Below, piece after piece: positions 1-9,602 of a DNA stretch of 64,000 nt (positions within the stretch are counted from its first letter, which is position 1; every line of letters starts with the position of its first letter). Source of the DNA: Bombella favorum (GTDB lineage: Bacteria > Pseudomonadota > Alphaproteobacteria > Acetobacterales > Acetobacteraceae); assembly GCF_014048475.1 (NCBI RefSeq), contig NZ_NWUS01000001.1:496001-560000 (forward strand), written 5' to 3'. The notes beneath the pieces were generated by a model, which made no database searches, was not told the origin of the DNA, and saw only the letters and a program-made list of their open reading frames with translations. The translations under genes and the position numbers were made by a program.

Positions 1-22
1 GCAACCTCCCCCCCTATACGAA

Positions 23-66
23 AGAAGCCCGGCAGGTGATCAATCTGCCGGGCTTCTTCTTTTTTC
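23..66 (+). terminator. Intrinsic terminator, mainly plus strand
   Basis: A 13-bp perfect stem (23-35 with 45-57, core GAAGCCCGGCAG) is followed on the plus strand by a T-rich run (57-66). It would end a plus-strand gene lying left of the window. It may also stop pyk on the minus strand, although the minus-side U-tract is only three residues. Confidence 0.75.
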
Positions 67-121
67 TCCCCTTCCCGGACGGCCGAAGCCATCAGGGAAG
101 CAAGAGACGCATCAGCAAGGA

Positions 122-1486
122 TCAGGCCTTGACGATGCGCAGGTTCTTGGAGCTGTCGAGCAGAACAACGTGCTCGCCGTCCTTGGCGAATTCGCCAACG
201 GCCTTCACGTCATCCTTGCTGGACACAACCTTCGGGAACACACCCCAGACCACACACAGGCGGCGGGAAATGGTTTCGTTCGTCAGGGCCACGATTGGCT
301 CATGCGGACGCTCACGGGAGACCAGAACAGCACTGCGGCCATTCTCTGTATGCACGGCCAGAGCAGACGCACGAGCATTGCGAGCCACATCAAATGCAGA
401 CTTGGCCTGTGCACCCTGAATTGTGTGCTCGGAAACCGGGCGCATACGATCCATACGGGCACGCCATTCCGGGTCCTGCTCCACACGGGCAGTCACGCGG
501 GCCATCGTGGCCACGGCTTCCGGACCGAAGGAGCCGGCAGCACTCTCGGCGGAGAGCATGACAGCATCGGCACCATCATAAACGGCATTAGCAACGTCGG
601 AGACTTCCGCACGGGTCGCAACCGGGCTGCTGATCATGCTTTCCATCATCTGCGTTGCCACGATGACCGGGCGGCCCTGACGGCGAGCTTCAGTGATGGC
701 ACGCTTCTGAATGACCGGCACATCCTCAGCCGGCAGCTCGACACCGAGGTCACCACGGGCAACCATCAGCGCATCGGAGAGACGGATGATCTCATCAAGG
801 CACTCAACAGCCTGCGGCTTCTCCAGCTTTGTGACAATCCATGCACGACCCTTGACGATGTCACGGGCTTCCTGAATGTCAGCCGGACGCTGCACGAAGG
901 AAAGGGCGATCAGGTCCACACCGATGGAGAGGGCGAACTGGAGGTCCTTATGATCCTTCTCTGTCAGGGCCGGGATCGGCAGGGCAACGTCAGGAACGTT
1001 CACACCCTTACGCTCGGAGAGCTTACCGCCCACGAGCACTTCTGTCTCCAGCGCTTCTTTGTGCTTCTTAACGACACGCAGAGCCAGCTTGCCGTCATCC
1101 AGCAGCAGGCGGTGACCGACATCAACAGCCCCGATAATTTCCGGGTGCGGCAGGTTAACACGGTGAGCATCACCGGGGGTCTTGTCCAGGTCCAGAGTGA
1201 ACTTCTGACCAACCTTCAGCTGGACAGGACCATCCTTAAAGACACCAACACGCAGCTTCGGGCCCTGGAAGTCGGCCAGAACGGCCAGCGGGCGACCCAG
1301 CTTTGCTTCAGCTTCACGCACGGCCTTGTGACGGGCAGCGTGTTCATCATGAGCACCGTGGGAGAAGTTCAGGCGGAAGACATTCACGCCAATCTTGGCA
1401 AGATTAAGAATCTGCTCGGCGGTTTCTGATGCCGGCCCGAGGGTCGCAACAATCCGAGTGCGGCGATGATGGATGTTGGCTGTCAT
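122..1486 (-). CDS. pyk: Pyruvate kinase
   Basis: Cytosolic glycolytic enzyme converting phosphoenolpyruvate and ADP to pyruvate and ATP. The 454-residue product starts with the typical RTRIVATLGPAS strand, has the NFSHGAHDEH substrate loop, the family signature around the catalytic lysine (VTKLEKPQAVE), the MVARGDLGVELP magnesium site and QMMESMI. Length is slightly below the usual 470-480, consistent with a compact C-terminal domain. The ATG has a good GAGGA ribosome site about 6 nt upstream. The SH3 protein gene ends 24 nt upstream on the same strand, so the two may be co-transcribed. A long open frame on the opposite strand is a shadow of codon bias. Confidence 0.97.
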   Translation of the reverse strand: MTANIHHRRTRIVATLGPASETAEQILNLAKIGVNVFRLNFSHGAHDEHAARHKAVREAEAKLGRPLAVLADFQGPKLRVGVFKDGPVQLKVGQKFTLDLDKTPGDAHRVNLPHPEIIGAVDVGHRLLLDDGKLALRVVKKHKEALETEVLVGGKLSERKGVNVPDVALPIPALTEKDHKDLQFALSIGVDLIALSFVQRPADIQEARDIVKGRAWIVTKLEKPQAVECLDEIIRLSDALMVARGDLGVELPAEDVPVIQKRAITEARRQGRPVIVATQMMESMISSPVATRAEVSDVANAVYDGADAVMLSAESAAGSFGPEAVATMARVTARVEQDPEWRARMDRMRPVSEHTIQGAQAKSAFDVARNARASALAVHTENGRSAVLVSRERPHEPIVALTNETISRRLCVVWGVFPKVVSSKDDVKAVGEFAKDGEHVVLLDSSKNLRIVKA

Positions 1487-1510
1487 AACATTCCTCGACT
1501 TTTCATTTGT

Positions 1511-2353
1511 TCAGTCAGGCTGAATGATTTCACCGGGTTGCACCCCCCATAACAGGCGGCGTTCGATCCACCCGTCATAGCCCCTGACTGTGACATGACA
1601 CCATGATGAGCCCTGTGGACAGGCCTTGATCTTCCCGATCGCACCCGGCTCCAGCAGGGCAACGATCGTTCGGTCCGGCTTATCCGAACTCATCAGAGGG
1701 ACGTCATGATTCTGGCCCCGTGCCACCTCCCCCGCTGGCATATACGCCACAATGCGGGAATCAGCGTGACCCGTGGTCGAAACTTTAGACGCATCCCCAT
1801 CATAGGACACGGAACCGGGTATGATAAAGGAACGGCTGCCATGCAATGTTACCTGATGTACCCAGCCCTTCTGGCCCTCTGGGTCTTCCACAAGACGCCA
1901 GACGCCAAATTCTCGCTCAATCATCACAGGGTAGCCACGGCGATGATAGACCCAGTCTATCGGGTAGCGTTCACCCGGGCCGCGCCGCATATAGACACGA
2001 TCCGCCCGCATGGACGCATAACGTGGCAGGGGCAGCTTCGTCTCCGTTCCGACATTCTCCGGCACTGATGGCTGCGCTGACTGAGCCGCCTTTGCTGCCC
2101 CGGCCGCCGCTGCGGCAGCCGCCGCTTTATGCGCCATAGCCCGTTTATGCTGGGTAGATGCCTCATGCGCATGCCCGGCAACGTGATGCTTTTCGTGCTG
2201 TTTGCTGTGATGATGGGAATGATGGGGTTTATGAGATGTACCCTGCTCCCCCGCTTTCGCCTTATGAGCGGGCACAGATGCCAGCAGGGTCACCACCACC
2301 GGCAAAACCCCCTGCACATACTGCTTACGGGAAAAAGGAACAGGTACTTTCAT
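1511..2353 (-). CDS. Secreted SH3-domain protein with His-rich linker
   Basis: Probable periplasmic or cell-wall-associated protein of about 280 residues; exact role unknown. I place the start at the ATG giving MKVPVPFSRK, preceded by AGGGA at 7 nt and followed by a signal peptide-like stretch (VLPVVVTLLASVPAHKAKA). A longer frame begins at 2389. After the signal comes a His-rich segment (repeated HHS, KHH, HAH), an Ala-rich linker, then a bacterial SH3-type domain (around SMRADRVYMRRGPGERY through GWVHQ) and a second, weaker SH3 repeat ending in GYDGWIERRLLWG. Such SH3 domains are linked to peptidoglycan binding or signalling. The His-rich part could bind metal, but that is inference. It lies directly upstream of pyk. 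Confidence 0.85.
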   Translation of the reverse strand: MKVPVPFSRKQYVQGVLPVVVTLLASVPAHKAKAGEQGTSHKPHHSHHHSKQHEKHHVAGHAHEASTQHKRAMAHKAAAAAAAAGAAKAAQSAQPSVPENVGTETKLPLPRYASMRADRVYMRRGPGERYPIDWVYHRRGYPVMIEREFGVWRLVEDPEGQKGWVHQVTLHGSRSFIIPGSVSYDGDASKVSTTGHADSRIVAYMPAGEVARGQNHDVPLMSSDKPDRTIVALLEPGAIGKIKACPQGSSWCHVTVRGYDGWIERRLLWGVQPGEIIQPD

Positions 2354-2775
2354 CCCCTTATCCCTGCCAAGGGATAGCCTTTTGAGCAAGCCGTATTCCC
2401 CCTCTTATGTTCAAAAAATACGCCCACAGACAGCAACCCTGCCCTGCCAGAAAAGCGTGGCACATCTGCCAGATGGCTCAGCTCGCCCTATAAAGCCCAA
2501 GACACATTTACACCACAAGCAGAGACAACAATAAGCCCGATAAGAATCTCTGCCGTGCCCCGAACCAATGAACCCGCCTTGCAATCCTGTTTCTGGGGCG
2601 GTTGTTTTTTACGGCCTCATTACGCCTCTCGCCTGTCTAATGACCCTTTTCGCCTCCATCCTCATGGGTAGGCTAGGGGAAAAACCGGGATCACCTTCCT
2701 CCAACCTATCCCCGGAAAGAGCGGTATCCATACCGGCTTATTGTTACCACTAACGCTTTTCCTTGCAGCATCATA
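2354..2775. other. Intergenic region, no clear gene
   Basis: About 420 nt between the SH3 gene and a small candidate reading frame. It should hold the promoter for the minus-strand SH3 gene. At about 2572-2611 an imperfect hairpin (AACCCGCC with GGGCGGTT, one bulge) is followed by six T residues on the plus strand, which looks like a terminator without an obvious gene upstream. A 61-codon plus-strand frame (2568-2753) with one hydrophobic stretch is present but has no ribosome site. I recognise no tRNA or known structural RNA here. Confidence 0.4.
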
Positions 2776-2913
2776 ATGGCTCATCTGTTCGCCATGTTCA
2801 GCAACTCTCCCCTCTCGGCTTGGCTTTATAAACGAGTAAGGCCCTCTACCACCGTGGGAGTGACAGTTCTGTTCATAATACTTTTGTTCTGGAAGGCTCT
2901 GCGGCACATCTAG
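2776..2913 (+). CDS. Candidate small membrane protein (45 aa), uncertain
   Basis: A 45-codon frame starting MAHLFAMFSN and ending in a hydrophobic helix (VGVTVLFIILLFWKAL) with Arg/His after it, followed 24 nt later by a strong bidirectional terminator. The composition suggests a single-pass inner-membrane peptide. No convincing ribosome-binding site is visible (the upstream bases are CAGCATCATA), and I know no homologue. It could equally be a chance frame in a 590-nt gap. The downstream terminator also serves guaA from the other side, so it is not independent support. Confidence 0.25.
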   Translation: MAHLFAMFSNSPLSAWLYKRVRPSTTVGVTVLFIILLFWKALRHI

Positions 2914-2936
2914 AAAAGGGAAGAAAAAACTCCCAC

Positions 2937-2966
2937 AAAAAAGCCCGCATCACTGCGGGCTTTTTA
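2937..2966. terminator. Bidirectional intrinsic terminator (guaA end)
   Basis: Perfect stem AAAGCCCGCA (2940-2949) with TGCGGGCTTT (2954-2963), a 4-nt loop, an A-run on the left and a T-run on the right. It terminates guaA on the minus strand and any short plus-strand transcript. Confidence 0.9.
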
Positions 2967-2981
2967 TAATAATCTACAAAA

Positions 2982-4616
2982 TCACTCCCATTCAATCGTG
3001 CCCGGGGGCTTGGAAGTAATATCGTAGGTAACACGGTTGATGCCACGCACCTCGTTCACGATACGACCGGCGACACGGTTGAGGAACTCGAAGGTGAAGG
3101 GATAGACCTCAGCGGTCATACCGTCCGTACTGGTGACGGCACGCAGAGCGCAGGCCTGATCGTAAGTACGGTCATCACCCATCACGCCCACCGTGCGAAC
3201 CGGCAGAAGAACGGCAAAAGCCTGCCAGATTTCATCATACAGGCCAGCCTTGCGGATTTCTTCCAGATAGATGCTATCCACCTTCCGCAAGAGGTCCAGC
3301 TTCTCCCGTGTGATGTCACCGGGGATACGAATGGCCAGCCCCGGCCCCGGGAACGGATGCCGCCCAACAATATGCTCCGGCACGCCGATCTCACGACCCA
3401 GCGCACGGACCTCATCCTTGAAGAGCTCACGCAGCGGCTCGACCAGCTCCATATTCATACGTTCCGGCAGACCACCCACATTATGGTGGGACTTAATGGT
3501 CACGGACGGCCCACCATTGAAGCTGACACTCTCAATCACATCCGGATAGAGCGTACCCTGAGCAAGAAACTGTGCTCCGCCCAGCTTGGCAGCTTCCTGC
3601 TCGAAGACCTCAATGAAGAGACGACCAATGGTCTTGCGCTTCACTTCCGGGTCCGTCACGCCAGCCAGTTCACCCAGGAACAGATCGGACGCATCACGAT
3701 GGACCAGCCGAATATTGAAGCGATCCCGGAAGGTCTTCACAACCTCATCGGCCTCACCGGCACGCAGGATGCCAGGATCAACGAAGATGCACGTTAGCTG
3801 ATCGCCGATCGCATCATGAATCAGCTTCGCAGCAACGGAACTGTCCACACCGCCAGAGAGACCGCAAATCACCTTGCCATCACCCACCTGCTTGCGGATA
3901 CGGGCAATTTCGAGATCACGGAAACCAGCCATCGTCCATGTGCCAGAGCACCCCGCCACATCATGCGTGAAGTTGCGGATCAGCTCTGCACCATGCGGCG
4001 TATGCACCACCTCGGGGTGGAACTGCACACCATAGATGCGGCGTTCCTCATTAGCGATAATGGCAAATGGCGCCCCCTCGGAATAAGCAACAGCCTTAAA
4101 GCCAGGCGGCAGGGCAGCAACACGATCGCCGTGGCTCATCCAGACCTGCTCACGCCCGCCCTGTGCCCAGAGACCATGGAAGAGTGCACATTCCTCGGCA
4201 ACATCAATGTAGGCACGACCAAATTCACGATGATCATGCGTTTCCACACGGCCACCCAGCGTATGGCAAAGAACCTGCTGGCCATAGCAAATACCCAGAA
4301 TAGGGCGGTTCAGTTCCAGCAACCCTTCTGGCAGAGTTGGTGCATTGTCATCATGCACACTGGCCGGACTACCAGAGAGAATGATGCCCCGTGGGTTAAA
4401 CTCACGGATTTTCTCCAACGAAGACGTGAACGGCCAGATCTCGCAATAAACCCCGCTTTCCCGCACACGGCGAGCAATCAGCTGGGTTACCTGACTACCG
4501 AAATCCAGAATCAGGATGCGGTCTTCATGGAGAGTTTCATCAAGCTGCTGAAGGGTATCTGCGTTTTTCTGCGTCAAGTTTCGGGCCTCGCCTACTGGAT
4601 ATGGCACAATGCTCAA
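2982..4616 (-). CDS. guaA: GMP synthase (glutamine-hydrolysing)
   Basis: Converts XMP, ATP and glutamine to GMP, the last step of guanine nucleotide synthesis. The 544-residue product has the class I glutamine amidotransferase domain ([15 protein letters not shown], nucleophile in GICYGQQ, catalytic His/Glu in GVQFHPE), then the ATP pyrophosphatase domain with its P-loop [10 protein letters not shown], and a C-terminal dimerisation domain ending in GTIEWE. No ATG precedes the amidotransferase domain: the frame opens at a TTG (4616), and a GTG at 4607 is an alternative, leaving an N-terminal extension of about 30 residues. The true start is therefore uncertain. It is divergent from the small lipoprotein gene. 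Confidence 0.96.
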   Translation of the reverse strand: MSIVPYPVGEARNLTQKNADTLQQLDETLHEDRILILDFGSQVTQLIARRVRESGVYCEIWPFTSSLEKIREFNPRGIILSGSPASVHDDNAPTLPEGLLELNRPILGICYGQQVLCHTLGGRVETHDHREFGRAYIDVAEECALFHGLWAQGGREQVWMSHGDRVAALPPGFKAVAYSEGAPFAIIANEERRIYGVQFHPEVVHTPHGAELIRNFTHDVAGCSGTWTMAGFRDLEIARIRKQVGDGKVICGLSGGVDSSVAAKLIHDAIGDQLTCIFVDPGILRAGEADEVVKTFRDRFNIRLVHRDASDLFLGELAGVTDPEVKRKTIGRLFIEVFEQEAAKLGGAQFLAQGTLYPDVIESVSFNGGPSVTIKSHHNVGGLPERMNMELVEPLRELFKDEVRALGREIGVPEHIVGRHPFPGPGLAIRIPGDITREKLDLLRKVDSIYLEEIRKAGLYDEIWQAFAVLLPVRTVGVMGDDRTYDQACALRAVTSTDGMTAEVYPFTFEFLNRVAGRIVNEVRGINRVTYDITSKPPGTIEWE

Positions 4617-4739
4617 TTCGTGCTAATCTCTATAGGACGATAGACCGCCAACGTCATCCTTATTCTCCACCGGTTTTTACCTTTTGGAAAAGATTTCTAC
4701 GGCGACTTAGACTCTCAAATGTACATTCAGGAACTGCGC

Positions 4740-5117
4740 ATGCGTCCCGCCTTTCTTACCTGCCTGCTAAGCCTCTGCACTCTTGGGGCCTGCTCTTCCC
4801 TTCCTAACCCTGCCTCTGACCCCTATGGGCTGTGGATGGGCAAACTTGTGACCGAACAGGGCCTCTGCCCGACTGATGAAATGTCCTCTCTCCGTATTCG
4901 TGGGCATGAGATTGTCTTCAATCCCGGTATGAACTCATCCATCCTCCGGGGTACTTACGAGAAGGGCCAACAGCATTATCTGGCAGAGTTGGTCGATAAA
5001 GGAATGAACGGCACCTCTTACCGGCAGATTTTTAACGGATATCCGGTTGGTACCGCTATTGGCGGAACATACACATCCCCACGCTGCCGTGCTCATGTCT
5101 CTCTGGTCCGCCGCTAA
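4740..5117 (+). CDS. Small lipoprotein of unknown function
   Basis: A 125-residue product starting MRPAFLTCLL with a lipoprotein signal peptide and lipobox LGAC, then a mature domain of about 105 residues containing GLWMGKLVTEQGLCP and ending with a Cys near RCRAHVSLVRR. Two cysteines in the mature part may form a disulfide. It would be anchored to the inner or outer membrane on the periplasmic side. The start was taken at the second ATG because the signal peptide begins there; a frame seven codons longer starts at 4719. I do not recognise the family. It stands alone between guaA and the tRNA genes. Confidence 0.75.
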   Translation: MRPAFLTCLLSLCTLGACSSLPNPASDPYGLWMGKLVTEQGLCPTDEMSSLRIRGHEIVFNPGMNSSILRGTYEKGQQHYLAELVDKGMNGTSYRQIFNGYPVGTAIGGTYTSPRCRAHVSLVRR

Positions 5118-5217
5118 ACCTCATCATCGGGCATCCCACTGGAAAATATTTAAAAAAAACTTCTTCAGTGGGGTTGCACCACAGGTCGAGACCGGATAGA
5201 AGCCTCCTCAACACGGC

Positions 5218-5294
5218 GCACCCGTAGCTCAATTGGATAGAGCACCAGACTACGAATCTGGGGGTTAGAGGTTCGAGTCCTCTCGGGTGCACCA
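5218..5294 (+). tRNA. tRNA-Arg (anticodon ACG), copy 1
   Basis: A 77-nt cloverleaf: acceptor GCACCCG (5218-5224) pairs with CGGGTGC (5284-5290), discriminator A, and encoded CCA. The anticodon arm has stem CCAGA/TCTGG with loop CTACGAA, giving ACG, whose A34 is normally edited to inosine so it reads CGU, CGC and CGA. The T-loop GGTTCGAGTCC is standard. It is identical to the next copy. Confidence 0.97.
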
Positions 5295-5325
5295 TGCTAT
5301 TATAAGCCCGTTAGAATGGGCTGCT

Positions 5326-5402
5326 GCACCCGTAGCTCAATTGGATAGAGCACCAGACTACGAATCTGGGGGTTAGAGGTTCGAGTCCTCTCGGGTGCAC
5401 CA
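5326..5402 (+). tRNA. tRNA-Arg (anticodon ACG), copy 2
   Basis: An exact 77-nt duplicate of the preceding tRNA gene, 31 nt downstream, with encoded CCA. The spacer contains a small hairpin (AGCCC with GGGCT). The two are probably made as one precursor and cut apart. Confidence 0.97.
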
Positions 5403-5554
5403 CATTCCTTTATATCTCCAAAATAGTCGCTCCATCCTGCTTCCTGCCTATGGCAAAGAGTTTGGCATTGCTCTTACGGAATCTCCATTAAGGTCTCCGG
5501 TTTCCTACGGGTTACACCTTCCCATTTCGGCTGCTGGTCTGTAATCATGCAGTT

Positions 5555-6880
5555 ATGACTTCGACACGTCCCGACCCGACATTACAGACCCTCCTAAACA
5601 ACCATTCCAATCTGTCCTACGAAGGCAGCAAAGGACTGGTGATGGATGGCACCTCCCTTACAGATATTGCCAAGCAGCATGGCACGCCTAGCTGGGTTAT
5701 CAGTGCTGAAACGCTGCGTCGCCGTGCCCTTGCCCTGCAAGATGCCTTCACGACGCAAAATCTTCCTGTTCATTGCCATTTTGCTGTCAAAGCACAAGAC
5801 CACCAGGCCTGCTTAACCGTATTGGCTCATTGTGGGTTTGGGGCCGATGTCGTCAGCGGTGGAGAGCTGCACCGTGCTCTTGCCGCAGGCATGAAAGCCC
5901 GTGACATCGTCTTCTCCGGCATCGGCAAGACTGATGAAGAGCTGGAACTGGCCATTTCCCACCAGATTGGCCAGATCAACGTCGAGAGTGTGGAGGAGCT
6001 ACACCGTCTTGATGCCATAGCACGGAAAATGCAACGCCGTGCCCGCATTGCCTTCCGGGTCAATCCCGATATTGATGCCCAAACACACAGCAAGATCACG
6101 ACAGGGCGGGCAGAAGATAAATTCGGCATCGCTCATGATGCCATCCCTGCCCTCTACCGCAAAACCCAAACAGAAATGACCGGCATAGAACTGGTCGGCC
6201 TTGCGGTCCATCTCGGCAGCCAGATGGTCACAGAAGCCCCCTTCCGCAAAGGCTATGAACGGATCGCTTCTCTGGTTCGCACCCTACGGGCAGATGGCCT
6301 GGATGTCAGCGATATTGACTGCGGCGGTGGCCTCGGCATTGCCTACCGGAACGAACAGGCCCCACCACCTGCCATGCTAACGAACATCATTGCCGAAACG
6401 CTCGGCAACCTGGATGTGCGGCTGCATGTCGAACCGGGCCGTTGGCTGGCTGCCCCTGCGGGCGTTCTTCTGGCCCGTGTTATTGATGTAAAAGACGCCG
6501 CACGCCGCTTTATCATCATTGATGCTGGCATGAATGAGCTAGTCCGCCCGGCGATGTATGATTCATGGCATGGAATCCTGCCCCTCCACACACCTGAGGA
6601 CCTCACCGCAGAGGAAGTTGTGGATGTCGTTGGCCCCATTTGCGAAAGCAGCGACATCTTCGCCCGCCAGCGGCATCTCCCCCCTCTGAAGAAAGGCGAT
6701 ATGGTAGCCCTTCTGGATGCTGGCGCTTATGGAACGGTCATGAGTTCTACATATAACTCACGGCCTCTTGCCGCCCAGATCATGATTGATGGCGACCGGC
6801 AGGCTGTCATCCGCAAACGCCAGACACTGGATGAGCTTCTTGCACAGGAAGCCATCCCCGACTGGCTGCCCCGCACCTGA
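5555..6880 (+). CDS. lysA: Diaminopimelate decarboxylase
   Basis: PLP enzyme converting meso-diaminopimelate to L-lysine and CO2, the last step of lysine synthesis. The 441-residue product has the PLP lysine in HFAVKAQ, the HLGSQ loop, the phosphate-binding GGGLGI, the EPGRW motif and the partner-subunit active-site cysteine in GPICESSDIF. Fold type III (alanine racemase-like barrel plus beta domain). The downstream TIGR02302-type gene begins 5 nt after the stop, the usual alphaproteobacterial pairing. No lysine riboswitch is visible in the roughly 150 nt upstream. Confidence 0.97.
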   Translation: MTSTRPDPTLQTLLNNHSNLSYEGSKGLVMDGTSLTDIAKQHGTPSWVISAETLRRRALALQDAFTTQNLPVHCHFAVKAQDHQACLTVLAHCGFGADVVSGGELHRALAAGMKARDIVFSGIGKTDEELELAISHQIGQINVESVEELHRLDAIARKMQRRARIAFRVNPDIDAQTHSKITTGRAEDKFGIAHDAIPALYRKTQTEMTGIELVGLAVHLGSQMVTEAPFRKGYERIASLVRTLRADGLDVSDIDCGGGLGIAYRNEQAPPPAMLTNIIAETLGNLDVRLHVEPGRWLAAPAGVLLARVIDVKDAARRFIIIDAGMNELVRPAMYDSWHGILPLHTPEDLTAEEVVDVVGPICESSDIFARQRHLPPLKKGDMVALLDAGAYGTVMSSTYNSRPLAAQIMIDGDRQAVIRKRQTLDELLAQEAIPDWLPRT

Positions 6881-6885
6881 CGCCC

Positions 6886-9558
6886 GTGAAGGCCGCACTT
6901 CTCCCTCCTCGGTTTGCCCGTATCCAACGGAAGGCCTACCGTCGGCTCCGGCTGGAACAATGCTGGCACTATGCCCGCTGGCCCGTGCTGCTGGCTGGCC
7001 TCTGGGGGTGTGCGGCCCTTCTCCATCTCCCGCAATCACTCCCCGATGGTATTCATCTCCTACTGGAAGGCCTCACCTTCGGGAGCGTGCTGATTTGGGC
7101 AGGGCGGAAAATCTACCACCTTCTCCCACCTTCCGCAGAGCAAATTGATCACCGGATTGCCAATGATTCCGGGCTTAGTTTTCCACCTCTTGCTGCTCTA
7201 ACTGACCGCCCTGCCTTGCCTGAAAGTCTCTCGGAAGACGAGATACACAAGGAAGGACAGCTCTGGACCATCCACCGGCAAAGGCTCCTCGACTCTCTGG
7301 CGGCACTCCGCCTTCGCCCCCCACATCTCTTTCCTCATTGGACAGGATGGCTAACAGCATCCATTGTTGCCCTCTGCTTATTTACACTCGGGGGGATTGC
7401 CGGACCGCAAGCAGGACTGCGCTTTAAGGCAGGGTTTATCCCCGGTATGGATGATGATGCTGCGGCTCTCCCCGCCATGCAGGCTTGGATCGACCGCCCT
7501 ACCTATGCACCCGGCCCACCTCTATTCTTAACGGCACATAACCTTCCCCTCTCCCTGCCGGAAGGTGCACAGCTACATGTTGTCGTGGAATCCTCATCCG
7601 CCTCTCCTCACCTGCATGGGGCTATCCAGAACCGCCGGACTTATCTAAAAAATGGCAGCTGGCAGATTGAAGGCATCCTACGAAAGAGCGGAACCGTCAG
7701 CCTCTCTGTCCGCGGCCGTAGATTGGGCCGCTGGCATCTTCAAATCAGCACCGACACACCGCCAGATGTTCAGTGGACCGCCAAGGCCGGTGCCACATCG
7801 CAAGATTGGTATACCAATTTTCCATGGTCTGTGGCCCAGCCTCACGGTGTCGCCACGCTGGAGGCCAGATTACAGCCCATCATTCCTCCAGCACACAAAC
7901 CAGACCCAGCCCACGCTGTGACCATTCCTCTACCGTTGGAGAAGCAGCCCACCAACGCAACAGGAACAACTCGGCTTGACCTCTCCGACAGCCCCTTTGC
8001 CGGGCTGAAAGTTGTCGGGCAACTCTGTGCCCGTAGTGGCTCGGGAAAGCAGAATTGTTCCCCGTTCCAGACATTCCGCCTTGGTCATCGTCCTATGCAC
8101 GATCCGCTAAGCCGTGCGCTGCTGGACCTACGTCTGCATCTTGCCGTTGGTCAGATAGACCAAAAACAGGCCGCTCATATTCTGGCTCTTCTGACAGAAC
8201 TCCCCCTCTCGCCGGACCTCTCCACACCGCTTGTTTCACTCCAGCGGCAGGCGACCCTCGGTATGTCAGACCAATCGTTAATGGAACAGCTCTGGTTCAC
8301 AGCTCTTTATGCTGAGGATAAAGCACAGTCGGGGCAAGCCATTGCAGCCTCCATGCTGCACGTGCGAGCTTTGCAGAATGCCATCCGGCTGCATCTTCTC
8401 GCTCTTGGGGAACATCCCTCTCCGCCCCCTTCGGATGAACAGCAGAAGCTGCATGACGAGCTAGGAGCCCTAAAAACCGCTCTTGATGAGCACATGGCGT
8501 TCATCTTCCAGAAAGCCAGCCAGAATGGTCTTGTAATGCCCCTACCCGGTGGCAAAGGCATGCCTTGGATCCGTCTCGCCGGACAGGTCCAGTCCGATGC
8601 CCTTGCTGGACGGACGGCGCAGGCCCTCGAACATCTACGCAACATGGTGGAACCCGCCGAACAGCTCCGACAAGCCACCTTGCCCGACATGCAGGCACTG
8701 GCAGCCTCCATGCAGGCACAAGCCGAAGCCCGTACACAACGTCTGGCCTTGCGGGACCTCATCCGACAAGAAACAGACCTTCTGAATCATGCTCAGAAAC
8801 GCCTTTCTTCGGAGCAGCCCAGTTCAGACGATAGGGAAAGCCAGCACAAGGATGTCTCCCAGATGTCCACAGCCGAGCTACTCAGTCAGCTGGGCATGGC
8901 CCCCGCAGCGACTGACAAATCTTCTTCCACATCCCCGTTAAATCAGGATGTCGTTCTGCTTCATGCAGATGATCGGCAACAGGACCACGCCACACAATAT
9001 GCTCTGCGCCTTCTAGCACAGGCACTCAACCACCGTGGTGAAACGCTGACGAAGAAGAAAATGCCCAATCTGCTAAAAGCAGAAAAAGATATGGGGTCTG
9101 TCCTGAACAGCCTTGCCACGCGTCAGGATGAGGAGAGCGTAAAGAACATTCAAACCGTTCTGAACGACCTTTCCCAATCCCGGCATGACATGAGCAAAAA
9201 CCAGTCTGAGGCCAGCCAAAACAGCAAGGGACGCTTGGGCTTCATTCCGCCGCCCTCATCATCCACCGCCCCGGATGAACAGAATGGCAGCCCCGCCGCC
9301 TCCCCGGATGATGACCCAAACAGCGGGCAGGATGAGGATAACCATGACGAAGAACAGAAACAGCCGGATAATCAGGACCCATTAGGCCGCAAGATGGATG
9401 ACAGCCCCGATTCTGATGCCCATATCCCGGACCATGAACGCAATCGTACCCACGACATTGAGCGTGAACTACAACGGCGTGCCTCCGACCGCACCCGTCC
9501 ACAAAGTGAACTGGACTACCTCAACCGGCTACTGGCCCCCCTCCGCCAGTCACACTAA
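6886..9558 (+). CDS. DUF4175 / TIGR02302 family membrane protein
   Basis: A large inner-membrane protein (890 residues) of the alphaproteobacterial DUF4175/TIGR02302 family, whose function is not established. Two hydrophobic helices lie near residues 30-80 and a third near 155-175 (ASIVALCLFTLGGIAG). They are followed by a long, probably periplasmic, mostly helical and glutamine-rich region and an acidic, low-complexity C-terminus rich in Asp, Gln and Pro (about residues 790-860). The start is GTG, 5 nt after lysA, so the two are translationally linked. The conserved lysA neighbourhood suggests a link to diaminopimelate or cell-wall metabolism, but that is inference. Confidence 0.9.
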   Translation: MKAALLPPRFARIQRKAYRRLRLEQCWHYARWPVLLAGLWGCAALLHLPQSLPDGIHLLLEGLTFGSVLIWAGRKIYHLLPPSAEQIDHRIANDSGLSFPPLAALTDRPALPESLSEDEIHKEGQLWTIHRQRLLDSLAALRLRPPHLFPHWTGWLTASIVALCLFTLGGIAGPQAGLRFKAGFIPGMDDDAAALPAMQAWIDRPTYAPGPPLFLTAHNLPLSLPEGAQLHVVVESSSASPHLHGAIQNRRTYLKNGSWQIEGILRKSGTVSLSVRGRRLGRWHLQISTDTPPDVQWTAKAGATSQDWYTNFPWSVAQPHGVATLEARLQPIIPPAHKPDPAHAVTIPLPLEKQPTNATGTTRLDLSDSPFAGLKVVGQLCARSGSGKQNCSPFQTFRLGHRPMHDPLSRALLDLRLHLAVGQIDQKQAAHILALLTELPLSPDLSTPLVSLQRQATLGMSDQSLMEQLWFTALYAEDKAQSGQAIAASMLHVRALQNAIRLHLLALGEHPSPPPSDEQQKLHDELGALKTALDEHMAFIFQKASQNGLVMPLPGGKGMPWIRLAGQVQSDALAGRTAQALEHLRNMVEPAEQLRQATLPDMQALAASMQAQAEARTQRLALRDLIRQETDLLNHAQKRLSSEQPSSDDRESQHKDVSQMSTAELLSQLGMAPAATDKSSSTSPLNQDVVLLHADDRQQDHATQYALRLLAQALNHRGETLTKKKMPNLLKAEKDMGSVLNSLATRQDEESVKNIQTVLNDLSQSRHDMSKNQSEASQNSKGRLGFIPPPSSSTAPDEQNGSPAASPDDDPNSGQDEDNHDEEQKQPDNQDPLGRKMDDSPDSDAHIPDHERNRTHDIERELQRRASDRTRPQSELDYLNRLLAPLRQSH

Positions 9559-9602
9559 ACAGCCCGCAAAGAAACGTCAGGCGGCCTAACAACCGCATAA
9601 AC

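Noticed and set aside
170-1429. 419-codon open frame antisense to pyk
   Set aside because: It mirrors pyk; the product is low in recognisable motifs and such frames arise from GC-rich codon bias.
5170-5182. Remnant of a third tRNA-Arg copy (TTGCACCACA)
   Set aside because: Only about ten bases resemble the tRNA 3' end and no arm of a cloverleaf is preserved.
5403-5554. Lysine riboswitch before lysA
   Set aside because: The gap is only about 150 nt and lacks the recognisable five-helix core sequences.
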